This document shows, piece after piece, positions 1-9,749 of a stretch of DNA of 64,000 nucleotides. The position numbers and the translations under genes were made by a program. The notes beneath the pieces are model-generated. The model was not told where the DNA came from, searched no databases, and saw nothing but the letters and a program-made list of their open reading frames with translations. Location: NCBI RefSeq assembly GCF_016798245.1, contig NZ_JAEUZA010000001.1, positions 666,221 to 730,220 on the forward strand, written 5' to 3'. The number at the start of each line of letters is the position of its first letter. Positions within the stretch are counted from its first letter, which is position 1. The DNA comes from Alkalicoccobacillus gibsonii (lineage in GTDB: Bacteria; Bacillota; Bacilli; Bacillales; Bacillaceae_D).

Positions 1-2
1 GG

Positions 3-395
3 AAGGGAGATGCCGATCTTGTCATTATACCAGGGGGATACGGCGCAAGAGAGATAGAAATACATAATCAAAAAGTTTTAACATGGATTCAAGAGGTCTA
101 TGAACGTACGAACATTCTTGCATCTGTATGTACGGGAGCCTTTCTTCTTTCAGAGGCGGGTCTTTTGAACGGGAAGGCGGCCACAACACATTGGGCAAGT
201 CTTGATCGTTTAGAAGTGGACTATCCTGAAGTACGATTTAAACGTGATGTGAAATTCGTAGATGAAGGAGGTATCGTAACCTCTGCTGGAATTTCTGCAG
301 GTATTAACATGGCTTTTCATCTCGTGAAAAAGATAATTGGAGTAGAATCGGCAAGAGAAACAGCAAAACGAATGGAATATGACATTCTTCTTTAA
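3..395 (+). CDS. DJ-1/PfpI family protein, 3' part only
   Basis: The reading frame is open from the left edge, so the N-terminus lies outside the window. The visible part has the DJ-1/PfpI (class I glutamine amidotransferase-like) pattern: an IIPGGYG turn, then the nucleophile-elbow motif SVCTGAFLL with the reactive cysteine, then a TTHW histidine and the closing TSAGISAGI motif. Members are glutamine amidotransferase-like hydrolases, deglycases or, when fused to AraC domains, regulators. Here the protein ends about 35 residues after TSAGISAG with no HTH, so it is a stand-alone enzyme-like protein of unknown substrate. A hairpin terminator follows at once. Confidence 0.85.
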   Translation, partial: KGDADLVIIPGGYGAREIEIHNQKVLTWIQEVYERTNILASVCTGAFLLSEAGLLNGKAATTHWASLDRLEVDYPEVRFKRDVKFVDEGGIVTSAGISAGINMAFHLVKKIIGVESARETAKRMEYDILL

Positions 396-399
396 ATGA

Positions 400-440
400 G
401 AAAAGGCGAACCTCCAATGAATGGAGATCGCCTTTTCTTT
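400..440. terminator. Intrinsic terminator between convergent genes
   Basis: A 10-bp stem (GAAAAGGCGA 400-409 with TCGCCTTTTC 428-437) continues after one mismatch into a 5-bp inner stem and ends in a T-rich tract on the plus strand. It closes the PfpI gene and lies just past the stop codon of the minus-strand peptidase. Confidence 0.85.
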
Positions 441-446
441 ATTCAT

Positions 447-2252
447 TTATTCTGCGTAGCTTTCTTCAAGTTGAGTGATTAGGTCACCAACATAGTTTAC
501 AGCTGTTCGAATGGTATCTGGATTACTCATATCCACGCCTGCATCAGCAAATAGATCAAGAGCAGACTTCGTTCCACCAGCTTTTAACATGTCCAACCAA
601 CGGTCAATTGCAGGCTGTCCTTCTTCTTCAAACTGTTTGTAAGCAGCGGTAGAAGCAGTTAAACCGGCAGAATACGTATATGGATACAGTCCCATATAAT
701 AGTGAGGTTGTCTCATCCATGTGCGTCCAGCGCCTTCGTCTAATTGAACGGAATCTCCCCAGAAGCCTTCAAGTACTTGATTTTTTGTTAGACGAAGAGT
801 GGTAGCAGTTAACGGTTCACCTGCTCCAGCTAATTCATAGACTCGTCTTTGGAACTCACCCTCAAGTAGATGTGTAACAAAATTATGATAATACGTTCCT
901 AAGAATTGAAGGATAACCCAACGCTTCATCTGAGGATCGTTTGTTTCATTTAATAAGTGATTTCCAAGGATCAGTTCATTCATTGTAGATGGTCCCTCAA
1001 TATTGTAAAGAGATGGACGAACTGAAGATAATGGCTGATGCTGATTTGCTAAATAGAAGTGACCAGCATGGCCTAATTCATGAGCAAGCATAAAGGCTCC
1101 ACGCATGTTCCCAGTCCAGGTCATTAAAATATAAGGGTGTGCACCATATGGGCTTGAACAAAATGCACCCGTTCGTTTTCCAATATTACTAGAGCGATCA
1201 ACCCAACGTTCGTTTAATGCCTTTTCTAACATCTGTGAATATTCGGGTCCCATGACCTTTAATGCTTCTTGTATGAGATCTGATACTTGTTGGAATGAAG
1301 TTTCCGGTTGGAAATCAGGATCGAGCGGTGCTTTTAAGTCACAGAATTTTAATTCATCCAAACCAAGGACGCGCTTTTTAAGTCGTGCAAATCGCTGCAT
1401 ATGAGGAGCCAGCTCTTTATAAATAATATCAAGCTGATTTGTATACATCTCTGTACTTACTTTTTGGTCGTGAAGTAACATCTCCGTTGCAGATTCATAT
1501 GATCTAAGTTTGGCGAGCGTTACGTGTTTACCGACTTCTGTAGCATATGTTTGTGCGTACGTATTTTCATAGCTTGCTAATGTTTGGTCAAATGTAAGAT
1601 ATGCGTTTCTACGCTCATCAGTATCAGGTGATAATTCATATTGATCTTCAAACAAGGCAAAAGAAAGAGATTTCTCCTCCCCGTCTTTCCCTTTAAAAGA
1701 AGGAAAGGTCATATCGGCTGACTTACTAGCAGAATAAATGGCGTAAGGTGAGGAAAGCGTTGGCTGAAGTGCTTGTAACGCTTTTTCCGTTTCAGCATTC
1801 AAAGCATATGGTTTTTTAGAGAGAATCGTATCAAGTAGCACACGAAACTTCGATAATCCAGGTTGTTCCTCTCTAAAATGTGTAAGTGTAGGCTCTGGAA
1901 TTGCCATGATTTCAGATTCAATAAATGATAAAGAAGCAGAGATGTCGGCTAAAATGTCTGTTGCCACTGCATAATCCGCTTGTGCTGATGCATTTGTGCC
2001 ATCAACAGATAGTTTTAAATTTGCGTATGTAGAGATAAGAATAATTTGCTCCATTATGGATTCTCTAGCTTCTAAACAATTTAGAAGATTTTCAGAGCGC
2101 TCTGCCAGCTTACCAGCAAAGCTAGTTACACCTGCGACTGATGGTGCTAATGAATGAAGTGCTTTCTCCCATAATTCTCTTGTTTCAAAAAGATCAGTTA
2201 AGTCCCATGTTTCAGAATAATCAATCTGCGAACGATGTTTTAATGTACTCAC
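447..2252 (-). CDS. M3 family oligoendopeptidase (PepF type)
   Basis: This 601-residue cytoplasmic zinc peptidase of family M3 cleaves short peptides. The active-site motif AHELGHAGH lies near residue 391, with the two zinc histidines and the catalytic glutamate in HExxH form; the third ligand glutamate should be in the ILGNHLLNE stretch downstream. The length matches the oligoendopeptidase F clade (about 600 residues), and there is no signal peptide. The GGAGGAA ribosome binding site is well placed before the ATG at 2252. It is transcribed away from mrfA, with the shared upstream region 2253-2402 holding promoters for both. Confidence 0.93.
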   Translation of the reverse strand: MSTLKHRSQIDYSETWDLTDLFETRELWEKALHSLAPSVAGVTSFAGKLAERSENLLNCLEARESIMEQIILISTYANLKLSVDGTNASAQADYAVATDILADISASLSFIESEIMAIPEPTLTHFREEQPGLSKFRVLLDTILSKKPYALNAETEKALQALQPTLSSPYAIYSASKSADMTFPSFKGKDGEEKSLSFALFEDQYELSPDTDERRNAYLTFDQTLASYENTYAQTYATEVGKHVTLAKLRSYESATEMLLHDQKVSTEMYTNQLDIIYKELAPHMQRFARLKKRVLGLDELKFCDLKAPLDPDFQPETSFQQVSDLIQEALKVMGPEYSQMLEKALNERWVDRSSNIGKRTGAFCSSPYGAHPYILMTWTGNMRGAFMLAHELGHAGHFYLANQHQPLSSVRPSLYNIEGPSTMNELILGNHLLNETNDPQMKRWVILQFLGTYYHNFVTHLLEGEFQRRVYELAGAGEPLTATTLRLTKNQVLEGFWGDSVQLDEGAGRTWMRQPHYYMGLYPYTYSAGLTASTAAYKQFEEEGQPAIDRWLDMLKAGGTKSALDLFADAGVDMSNPDTIRTAVNYVGDLITQLEESYAE

Positions 2253-2352
2253 CGCTTCATTCCTCCTTTTATTCGTATATCGAATTAAATGTAGTATACA
2301 CTAATTTCCCGCATAAGTTTAGCGAAAAGTTCTAGTGATGACTATAGTAAAA

Positions 2353-2373
2353 CAAACAAACATTCGCTACAAT
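2353..2373 (+). promoter_or_regulatory. mrfA promoter with LexA-box-like operator
   Basis: CAAACAAACATTCG (2353-2366) abuts a -10 hexamer TACAAT (2368-2373). The same 14-mer recurs exactly before mrfB (10068-10081), also just ahead of a -10. It fits the Bacillus SOS box CGAACRNRYGTTYC at 11 of 14 positions, so LexA control is plausible but unproven. Confidence 0.5.
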
Positions 2374-2402
2374 AGAGTGAGAAGATGATTAGGGGTGCAT
2401 GT

Positions 2403-4685
2403 ATGTTTAAGGAAAGTTTACAGCAAATTGTACGTGACCTTAAAGAAAATCCTTCTTTTAGGGAACAAATTGTGCACTGGCACGAACTAGAAGCAGTAGA
2501 CGCTAAAACAAAAGCGTTTCCTCAGGATATGAACGAAAAGCTTGTTCAAGCTCTGCAACGTAGAGGAATTGGAGAGTTATATACTCACCAGGAGGCTGCA
2601 TATACAGCTACAAGAAAAGGTGAAAACATTGTAGCTGTCACGCCTACGGCTTCGGGTAAGACCTTATGTTATAATTTACCTGTATTACAAAAGATCTCTG
2701 AAAAACATGAGAGCAGAGCTCTATATATTTTTCCAACAAAAGCATTAGCTCAAGATCAGATGAGTGAAATAAATGAACTAATTGAAGAGATGGATGTGCC
2801 TATTCGCTGTTTTACATATGATGGTGATACGGCCCCGTCTATTAGACAGGCAGTAAGAAAAGCAGGACATGTTGTTATAACAAATCCGGATATGCTTCAT
2901 TCGGCTATTTTACCTCATCATACAAAGTGGGTTTCTTTTTTTGAGAACTTAGAATATGTGATTATTGATGAATTACACACGTACCGAGGTGTTTTTGGTA
3001 GTCATGTAGCGAATGTAATTAGACGACTAAAGCGAATAGCTGCGTATTACGGGGCAGATCCAACGTTCATCTGCACATCTGCAACGATTGCTAATCCAAA
3101 AGAGCTAGCTTCGGAGTTAACAGGAAAGCAAATGCGCTTAATTGATAATAATGGAGCGCCTAGAGGCAAGAAGCATTTTATCTTTTATAATCCTCCAATT
3201 GTAAATGAACCTCTAAATATTCGCCGGAGTGCAACGGTTGAGGTGAATGAGCTAGCCAAACGTTTTTTAACAAATGGTATTCAAACCATCGTATTTGCTC
3301 GCAGCAGGGTGCGAGTTGAAGTAATCTTGAGCCACTTACAAGAATTAATAAAAAAACGCTTTGGTCCAGATACGATTCGAGGATATCGTGGTGGTTATTT
3401 ACCAAAGCAGCGTAGAGAGATTGAAAAAGGCTTACGTAATGGTGAGATTCTTGGAGTAGTAAGTACAAATGCATTAGAGCTTGGTGTAGATATTGGACAA
3501 TTACAGGTTTGCTTAATGACAGGCTACCCTGGTTCTATTGCATCTGCTTGGCAGCAGGCAGGAAGAGCTGGAAGAAGACAAAACGAATCAGTCATTATCA
3601 TGGTGGCAGGTTCCACACCAATTGATCAGTACATTATCGGTCATCCAGAAGCGTTCTTTGAGCGATCTCCTGAATCAGCCCGATTAAACCCGAATAATTT
3701 AATGATTTTAATTGATCATTTAAAATGTGCGGCTTATGAGCTTCCATTTAAACAAGGCGAAACGTTTGATGGCGTTGAAATAGAAGAAATTTTAGATTAT
3801 CTTGCAGAACATCACGTCTTACATGAACGTGCCGATAAGTGGTATTGGATGAATGATGCGTTTCCGGCACACGGTATAAGTCTTCGTTCTGCCTCCCAAG
3901 AAAATGTAGTGATCATCGATCAAAGTGATGTCACGAACCATACAGTGATTGGTGAAATGGACCGGTTTAGTGCGATGACCTTGCTGCATGATGAAGCCAT
4001 CTATCTTCATCAAGGTGTACAGTACCAGGTTGAATATCTTGATTGGGACGAGAGAAAAGCTTTTGTTAGAGAGGTTTCTGTTGAATACTACACAGATGCC
4101 AATCTTGCAGTGAAGTTAACGGTTTTAGAAGAGGACGATCAAAAGTCACGTGATACAACAAGTCTCTCGCTTGGAGATGTCATGGTTAACGCCAAAGCGA
4201 CCATTTTCAAAAAAATTCGTATGAGTACATTTGAAAATATCGGCTCAGGACCCATTCACCTTTCTGAAGAAGAGCTTCATTCACAAGGGATGTGGATTAG
4301 CTTTGCGCCATCGTTAGTAAATCAATATGGCGAGGCTGCTCTTGAAGCTGCCCTTATGGGACTTGCTCATGTATTGGGAGCGGTGTGCCCTGTATTTGCT
4401 ATGTGTGACCGAGCTGATATTCATGTGGTTCCGCAAATTAAAGCGGATCATTCTGAACAGCCCACTGTGTTTATCTACGATCGGTATCCAGGAGGCATTG
4501 GTCTCTCAAAAGAAATCTACCAAAAAATTGATTCTGTTCTACAGCATGTAGATGAGCTTATCTCATCTTGTATGTGCCAATCAGGCTGTCCTTCATGTGT
4601 AGGTGCAGAAAACCAAGTTCCCCCACTAAACACGAAACAATTAGTTAAGCAGTTACTTAAGGAATGGTTGACAGATCCTTATTAA
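2403..4685 (+). CDS. mrfA: DEAD/DEAH-box helicase MrfA (YprA)
   Basis: A superfamily 2 helicase of about 760 residues. Visible motifs are Walker A (TPTASGKT, about residue 81), DELH (motif II), TSAT (motif III), and the C-terminal RecA lobe with the QQAGRAGRR motif VI. A C-terminal four-cysteine cluster (CMCQSGCPSC) matches the MrfA zinc site within the DUF1998 region. In B. subtilis MrfA works with the exonuclease MrfB in RecA- and UvrA-independent excision of mitomycin C adducts. The ATG at 2403 is preferred because AGGGGTG precedes it; an in-frame ATG at 2385 lacks a good site. The partner mrfB is not adjacent but begins at 10121. Confidence 0.93.
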   Translation: MFKESLQQIVRDLKENPSFREQIVHWHELEAVDAKTKAFPQDMNEKLVQALQRRGIGELYTHQEAAYTATRKGENIVAVTPTASGKTLCYNLPVLQKISEKHESRALYIFPTKALAQDQMSEINELIEEMDVPIRCFTYDGDTAPSIRQAVRKAGHVVITNPDMLHSAILPHHTKWVSFFENLEYVIIDELHTYRGVFGSHVANVIRRLKRIAAYYGADPTFICTSATIANPKELASELTGKQMRLIDNNGAPRGKKHFIFYNPPIVNEPLNIRRSATVEVNELAKRFLTNGIQTIVFARSRVRVEVILSHLQELIKKRFGPDTIRGYRGGYLPKQRREIEKGLRNGEILGVVSTNALELGVDIGQLQVCLMTGYPGSIASAWQQAGRAGRRQNESVIIMVAGSTPIDQYIIGHPEAFFERSPESARLNPNNLMILIDHLKCAAYELPFKQGETFDGVEIEEILDYLAEHHVLHERADKWYWMNDAFPAHGISLRSASQENVVIIDQSDVTNHTVIGEMDRFSAMTLLHDEAIYLHQGVQYQVEYLDWDERKAFVREVSVEYYTDANLAVKLTVLEEDDQKSRDTTSLSLGDVMVNAKATIFKKIRMSTFENIGSGPIHLSEEELHSQGMWISFAPSLVNQYGEAALEAALMGLAHVLGAVCPVFAMCDRADIHVVPQIKADHSEQPTVFIYDRYPGGIGLSKEIYQKIDSVLQHVDELISSCMCQSGCPSCVGAENQVPPLNTKQLVKQLLKEWLTDPY

Positions 4686-4716
4686 ATCCACTACTTACCA
4701 TACAGGAGAGATTAAT

Positions 4717-6291
4717 ATGAATAACAATCTTCAAATCAATGTTTTTGAAACGAGTGATGTTCATGGTCACATTATGCCTCACAGGTACCGTACAGAGGAC
4801 GATCTCCCACTTGGTTTAGCTAAAATTAATACGTTACTTAAAAAAGAGCGCGAGCAGAACTCACATCTATTTGTCATAGACAATGGGGATCTCATTCAGG
4901 GAACACCACTTACAACATATGTTTCTAAAAGGGATAACAGCAAACAGCATCCTCTTATTCGTGCGGCTAATATAGTAGGGTATGATGCAGCGATCATGGG
5001 TAACCATGAGTTTAATTTTGGAATCCAAACATTAAATCAAGCAGTAAAAGATTCTTCTTTTCCTTGGCTTGCTGCCAATATCTTAAATAGTGAAACAGGG
5101 GAGTGTTATTTCGGCACACCTTATCTAGTAAAAGAGTTTGAGGGAGCTAAGGTTGCTTTGCTTGGGCTGACGACTCAGTATATCCCGAATTGGGAGGACC
5201 CAAATCACATTGAAGGACTTATCTTTAAGGACTGTGTTGATACCGCTAAAAAATGGGTTCCATATATCCGAGAACACGAACAGCCTGATGTGTTAATAGT
5301 TTCTTATCACGGAGGATTCGAACGAAATCCAGTAAATGGAGAACCCGAGGAAAAAGAAACTGGAGAAAATCAAGGCTATGCTCTTTGTCATGAAGTTGAT
5401 GGAATTGATTTATTATTAACAGGTCATCAGCACCGTTTACTGACAGGTACGTGCGGCGATGTAGCTATCTTGCAACCAGGAAGTTTTGGTTCAACGGTAG
5501 GAAAAGCAACGATTCAATTAGAAAAGCAAGAGAATTGCTGGACGATTAGCAGCGTACATACTGAGTTAGTAGAATTGTCAGATACAGAAGCTGACTCTGA
5601 AGTAGTTGAAGCCACAAAAGAAATTGAGCAAGAAGTTCAAGATTGGCTAGATGAACCCATTGGATTTGTAGAGGGTAGCTTGCAAATTGATGATGCCTTT
5701 CATGTTCGATTAAAAGAGCATCCTTTTATTGAATTTATCAATAAGGTTCAAATGGAAGCTTCTCAAACAGCGATTTCAAGTACAGCACTTTTTGATAATA
5801 CATCTAAAGGATTTCCTGATACCATTACCATTCGAGATGTCATGTCTAATTATATCTACCCAAATACATTAAAGGTCCTTGAGGTTTCAGGATATGATCT
5901 AAAAGCGGCACTTGAACGTAGTGCAAGGTATTTTATGCTAACGGAAGGGGAGCCTGAGATTAACCCTGATTTCTTATATCCAAAACCACAGCATTATAAC
6001 TACGATATGTGGGAAGGGATCAACTATACGATTGATCTTAGGAACCCCGAGGGTGAACGAGTGGTTCAATTAGAGGACGCGAGCGGCAAACCGATTAAAG
6101 GTGATCAAACGTATGAAGTGGTCATGAGCAACTATCGTGCAAGCGGTGGTGGAGAATACAGCATGTTCAAAGACAAGCCAGTTGTACGGGAAATGCAGGA
6201 TGATATGACTGACTTAATTATACAATATGTCCAGAGGTACAAGACCATTTCATCAAATGTGAATCATAACTGGAAAGTTAATTGGAAGTAA
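4717..6291 (+). CDS. 5'-nucleotidase/cyclic phosphodiesterase family metallophosphatase
   Basis: This 524-residue protein has the calcineurin-like metallophosphoesterase signature: TSDVHGH near the N-terminus, NGDLIQG, GNHEFNFG, VSYHGG and LTGHQHR. The C-terminal 5'-nucleotidase substrate domain follows from about residue 330, with the DNTSKGF and YPNTL blocks. Family members (UshA, YfkN, YunD) release phosphate from nucleotides or cyclic nucleotides. There is no signal peptide, so it should act in the cytoplasm like YunD. It starts 31 bp after mrfA and probably shares its transcript, ending at a strong terminator. Its substrate cannot be read from the sequence; the neighbouring phosphonate-type importer hints at phosphorus scavenging. 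Confidence 0.88.
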   Translation: MNNNLQINVFETSDVHGHIMPHRYRTEDDLPLGLAKINTLLKKEREQNSHLFVIDNGDLIQGTPLTTYVSKRDNSKQHPLIRAANIVGYDAAIMGNHEFNFGIQTLNQAVKDSSFPWLAANILNSETGECYFGTPYLVKEFEGAKVALLGLTTQYIPNWEDPNHIEGLIFKDCVDTAKKWVPYIREHEQPDVLIVSYHGGFERNPVNGEPEEKETGENQGYALCHEVDGIDLLLTGHQHRLLTGTCGDVAILQPGSFGSTVGKATIQLEKQENCWTISSVHTELVELSDTEADSEVVEATKEIEQEVQDWLDEPIGFVEGSLQIDDAFHVRLKEHPFIEFINKVQMEASQTAISSTALFDNTSKGFPDTITIRDVMSNYIYPNTLKVLEVSGYDLKAALERSARYFMLTEGEPEINPDFLYPKPQHYNYDMWEGINYTIDLRNPEGERVVQLEDASGKPIKGDQTYEVVMSNYRASGGGEYSMFKDKPVVREMQDDMTDLIIQYVQRYKTISSNVNHNWKVNWK

Positions 6292-6294
6292 ATA

Positions 6295-6327
6295 AAAAAG
6301 CAGATCCGCTAGTTGGATCTGCTTTTT
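6295..6327. terminator. Bidirectional intrinsic terminator
   Basis: A perfect 13-bp stem (AAAAAGCAGATCC / GGATCTGCTTTTT) with a 7-nt loop has an A tract on one side and a T tract on the other. It separates the convergent nucleotidase gene and phn operon. Confidence 0.95.
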
Positions 6328-6330
6328 CTA

Positions 6331-7113
6331 TTAAACGAGCTTTGCTCTGATTTTACCTGAGATAAAATCAACGAGGGTGATCATCACGATAATGCCTAGC
6401 AGGATAACCCCTACACGCTCCCAGTCACGTACTTGTAAGGCAAATATAAGAGGCGTACCAATTCCCCCGGCACCGATAATCCCAAGGATGGAGGCTGCTC
6501 GAATATTTACTTCAAATCGATACATAACGAAATTTAAATAACTTGGTAAAATCTGCGGTACAACCGCGAACCACAATGTTTTAATTGGGTTTGCACCAGT
6601 TGCAATTAATGCTTCTGTTGTACTTAAATTTACACTTTCTACATCATCAGAAAATAGCTTCCCGAGCATCCCAATTGAACCAATTCCAAGAGCTAATACC
6701 CCGGAGAAAGAACCTGGTCCTACTGCTTTAATGAAGATTAATGCGAAGATAATATCCGGGAACACACGAATGAAGCTAAGGACAAATTTACCAAACTGTG
6801 AAATTACACGAGATTTTACAATATTCCGAGCGGCTAAAAAGGCAAGTGGAATGCAAAAGACAGCCGCAATAAATGTTCCAAGAATCGCAATCGCTAATGT
6901 TTCAAGGAGTTTACGTAATAGATCCTCACCAGCAGGATCATATACATAGTCCCAATCAGGACTAAACAACCCTTCAAAAATCGCACGAACAAGTTGGCTC
7001 GACGTTTCTTTAACTTCAATCGTAGGTAAACCGGCAAATGCCCAAATGTAGATGAGCATGAGAATAATGATAACAACAAAACGTGTAAAGATCTTTTTCT
7101 TTTGTGGGTTCAT
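6331..7113 (-). CDS. phnE: Phosphonate/phosphite-type ABC transporter permease (second PhnE)
   Basis: A 260-residue integral membrane protein with an N-terminal membrane segment (about residues 10-28) and the binding-protein-dependent permease domain. The EAA loop region reads EALIATGANPIKTLWFAVVPQILP, shared by PhnE proteins, followed by the VRAASILGIIGAGGIG block. The start overlaps the end of the upstream permease by 4 nt (ATGA), showing translational coupling. Two different PhnE subunits form the channel in this transporter type. It is the last gene of the operon and ends at the shared terminator. Confidence 0.92.
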   Translation of the reverse strand: MNPQKKKIFTRFVVIIILMLIYIWAFAGLPTIEVKETSSQLVRAIFEGLFSPDWDYVYDPAGEDLLRKLLETLAIAILGTFIAAVFCIPLAFLAARNIVKSRVISQFGKFVLSFIRVFPDIIFALIFIKAVGPGSFSGVLALGIGSIGMLGKLFSDDVESVNLSTTEALIATGANPIKTLWFAVVPQILPSYLNFVMYRFEVNIRAASILGIIGAGGIGTPLIFALQVRDWERVGVILLGIIVMITLVDFISGKIRAKLV

Positions 7114-7910
7114 GATAATTTCTCCCTTAGAGACGTACTGATAAAGTCAATAATCAGTACAACAATCAAGGTATATAGAATAATAGTGGACACTCTAGCG
7201 TAATCAAAGAATCCGAGTGCTTGGTCATAATACAAACCAATTCCACCTGCTCCTACTAGACCAAGTACAGCAGCTGCTCGTACATTTACCTCAAACGAAT
7301 AGAGACTAAACGATAAAAATTGAGCGGTTACTTGAGGGATAACGCCGAACATCACTAATTTAATCTGATTCGCACCTACTGCACGCATGGCTTCAAGTGG
7401 CCCCTCGTCAATTCCTTCAATAGACTCATAGATCAGCTTACCGATAATCCCAAGTGAAAATCCAATTAACGCAAGGACACCGGAAAAAGCACCAATACCA
7501 AAAATCGCAACAAAGATTGCAGCTAGTAATAAATCGGGAATGGTACGAATCAAATTAAGTAACCAACGTGCAGGTACATTAATAAACGGTGTTTTTAAGA
7601 CATTTCTTGCTGCAAGGAGAGCAAGTGGCATCGCAAGGATTGCACCAAATGTCGTTCCAAGAACGGCCATCCGAATGGTTTCAAGAATTGGTTCGGTTAT
7701 ACGAGTAAAGTAAGCCCAATCTGGAGGGATCATTTCCTTTACAAGGTCCCACATATTTGGAGCACCTTTTTGAAGATCAGAGAATGAAAACCCAACTACA
7801 TGTCCGCTATACCATAGGATCGCTAGTATTAGTATGGCAGAGAAAGCTTGCTTGGTTTTTTTCTGCCGATAAGGTGAAGTAGATTTTGTTTTTGAAGAGG
7901 ATGTACTCAT
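7110..7910 (-). CDS. phnE: Phosphonate/phosphite-type ABC transporter permease (first PhnE)
   Basis: This 266-residue permease has a hydrophobic segment near residues 22-40 after a Lys/Ser/Thr-rich cytoplasmic tail. The conserved loop [21 protein letters not shown] and the [16 protein letters not shown] block parallel those of the second PhnE, so the two are ancient paralogues. It overlaps phnC by 4 nt upstream and the second permease by 4 nt downstream. Substrate could be phosphonate, phosphite or hypophosphite; no C-P lyase or ptxD gene is present in the window to decide. Confidence 0.92.
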   Translation of the reverse strand: MSTSSSKTKSTSPYRQKKTKQAFSAILILAILWYSGHVVGFSFSDLQKGAPNMWDLVKEMIPPDWAYFTRITEPILETIRMAVLGTTFGAILAMPLALLAARNVLKTPFINVPARWLLNLIRTIPDLLLAAIFVAIFGIGAFSGVLALIGFSLGIIGKLIYESIEGIDEGPLEAMRAVGANQIKLVMFGVIPQVTAQFLSFSLYSFEVNVRAAAVLGLVGAGGIGLYYDQALGFFDYARVSTIILYTLIVVLIIDFISTSLREKLS

Positions 7911-8677
7911 GCATTTACACCTAGCATTTCTTTGTCGTCAATTGGACGACCGTAAATCTCGGCAAATGCTTCGTCTGTCGCTTCTTCTACTGGACCATCA
8001 AAAACAATTTCACCAGCTCTTAAACCGATAATACGTGTTGCATACGCTCTAGCTAAATCAATAAAGTGTAAATTAACAATTGTCGTAATTCCTAAGTCTT
8101 CATTAATACGTTTTAAGTCATCCATCACTTGCTTTGTTGTTAATGGATCAAGTGAAGCGACAGGCTCATCCGCTAAAATAATTTTTGCTTCTTGGGCCAA
8201 CGCTCGCGCAATGGATACACGCTGCTGTTGACCTCCAGATAGTTCATCTGCTCTTGAGAAGGCTTTATCAGGTATATTCACACGCTCTAATGCTTTCATA
8301 GCAAGATCTTTGTCTTCTTTAGGAAAAAGACCAAAAATCATTTTTAATGTAGAGTGATAGCCAACACGCCCTGATAAAACATTACGAAAAACAGAAGATC
8401 TTCTTACTAGGTTAAAGTTTTGAAAGATCATGCCGATATCACGTCTAATTCGATATAAGCCCTTACCTTTAGCTTTAGTAATAGACTCTCCATCGATTAA
8501 GATTTCACCTTCAGAAATTTCATGTAATCGGTTAATAGAGCGGAGCATCGTCGATTTCCCTGCACCTGATAAACCAACAATCACAACGAACTCGCCCTTT
8601 TCAATAGTTACATTCATATTATTAAGGCCTTTTGTTCCATTTGGGTATACTTTTGAAACATTTTTAAATTCGATCAT
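7907..8677 (-). CDS. phnC: Phosphonate/phosphite-type ABC transporter ATP-binding protein
   Basis: A 256-residue ABC ATPase with Walker [11 protein letters not shown]-loop IFQNFNL, signature LSGGQQQR and Walker [13 protein letters not shown], followed by the H-loop histidine in NLHFIDLA. The [20 protein letters not shown] context is typical of PhnC. It energises the two PhnE permeases and lies 109 nt after phnD, with a hairpin in that gap that may lower its expression relative to the binding protein. Confidence 0.94.
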   Translation of the reverse strand: MIEFKNVSKVYPNGTKGLNNMNVTIEKGEFVVIVGLSGAGKSTMLRSINRLHEISEGEILIDGESITKAKGKGLYRIRRDIGMIFQNFNLVRRSSVFRNVLSGRVGYHSTLKMIFGLFPKEDKDLAMKALERVNIPDKAFSRADELSGGQQQRVSIARALAQEAKIILADEPVASLDPLTTKQVMDDLKRINEDLGITTIVNLHFIDLARAYATRIIGLRAGEIVFDGPVEEATDEAFAEIYGRPIDDKEMLGVNA

Positions 8678-8707
8678 TGATAAATCCTACCTTCTATTAG
8701 GAATCGT

Positions 8708-8746
8708 AAAAGGCCGGTGATTCCGCATGGTACGGAACCACCAGCC
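8708..8746 (-). terminator. Attenuator-like hairpin between phnD and phnC
   Basis: Read on the minus strand, a 14-bp stem with two G-U pairs (arms at 8733-8746 and 8712-8725, loop 8726-8732) is followed by TTTT. It sits inside the phn operon, a usual place to set binding protein expression above that of the membrane parts. Confidence 0.75.
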
Positions 8747-8786
8747 ACTAACATACAGTTACTTCTACTTGACGACTCAGTACAAA

Positions 8787-9749
8787 CTACTCTGTTTTAA
8801 CTTTTTCGTTATACTCGCGAACGGTTTCAAAGTTGCTATCATCCGACTCTACATAGCCTTCGTGTGTGTAAACGTCTTTGATGATTTCTCGACCTTCATC
8901 ATCTTTACCAATTGCAATAAACGCTTGTTGGATTTTTTCTTTCCATTCTTCATCCATGCCAGGGAGAACAGCGATTGTGTCGTTTGGAATTGGTTCTGTA
9001 AATTCAAGGATTTCAGTGTCTTCAAAAACAGTAGGGTAGTCACCTTTAACAACGTTACGCGCATCTTGGAACGTTGCAGCTGCATCAACATCACCATTTA
9101 GTAGAGAAACGATCGCTAGGTCATGTCCTTTTAATGTAACAGGCTCAACGTCTGTAAGTGGGTCAAGTCCAGCATCAATCAATACAGCTGCTGGCCATAC
9201 ATAACCGGCAGAAGACGTTACACTTTGGTAACCCATCTTTTTACCTTTTAGATCTTCAATACTTTTAATACCAGAATCCTTTTTCACGATAATTTGAGAC
9301 TTGTAGAAGTCTACTAATTCATCTGTAGGAGAACCATCTTCATCATTTACTCCATAACGTTGAGACTGAAGGATAACTTCTGCAGCTCCACGCTCTTCTG
9401 CTAACACATATGCAGTTGGAGGAAGAAACCCTACATCAACTTGCTCAGAAGCCATCGCTTCTACAATCGTGTTGTAGTCAGTTGAAACACTTACTGTAAC
9501 TGGAATATTAAGCTCTGCCTCAAGAAGATCTTCAAGCGGTTTAGCTTTTGCTTCAAGAGAATCAGCATTTTGAGAAGGAACAAATTGAACTTTTAGTTCT
9601 TCAGGAACATAGCCTGTTGATTCTTCAGTACCTTCTTCATTACCACCAATTGCTGTTTCTTCGTTGTCAGAATCACCACTACCACAGCCTGCAAGAAGTG
9701 CAGCTGCTAGAGTAAATGTTAATCCAGTACCAAACAAATGTTTTTTCAT
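8787..9749 (-). CDS. phnD: Phosphonate/phosphite-type ABC transporter substrate-binding lipoprotein
   Basis: A PhnD-like periplasmic-binding-protein-type lipoprotein. The chosen start (ATG at 9749) gives a classic lipoprotein signal: MKK, a hydrophobic stretch, then the lipobox LLAGC, followed by an acidic spacer. The mature domain contains VGFLPPTAYVLAEERGAAEVILQSQRYG and the SSAGYVWPAAVLIDAGLDP block, both typical of the family. AGGGGG lies 9 nt before this ATG; an in-frame upstream ATG at 9791 would bury the signal peptide. It is first in the operon and would be anchored outside the membrane to capture substrate. Confidence 0.92.
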   Translation of the reverse strand: MKKHLFGTGLTFTLAAALLAGCGSGDSDNEETAIGGNEEGTEESTGYVPEELKVQFVPSQNADSLEAKAKPLEDLLEAELNIPVTVSVSTDYNTIVEAMASEQVDVGFLPPTAYVLAEERGAAEVILQSQRYGVNDEDGSPTDELVDFYKSQIIVKKDSGIKSIEDLKGKKMGYQSVTSSAGYVWPAAVLIDAGLDPLTDVEPVTLKGHDLAIVSLLNGDVDAAATFQDARNVVKGDYPTVFEDTEILEFTEPIPNDTIAVLPGMDEEWKEKIQQAFIAIGKDDEGREIIKDVYTHEGYVESDDSNFETVREYNEKVKTE

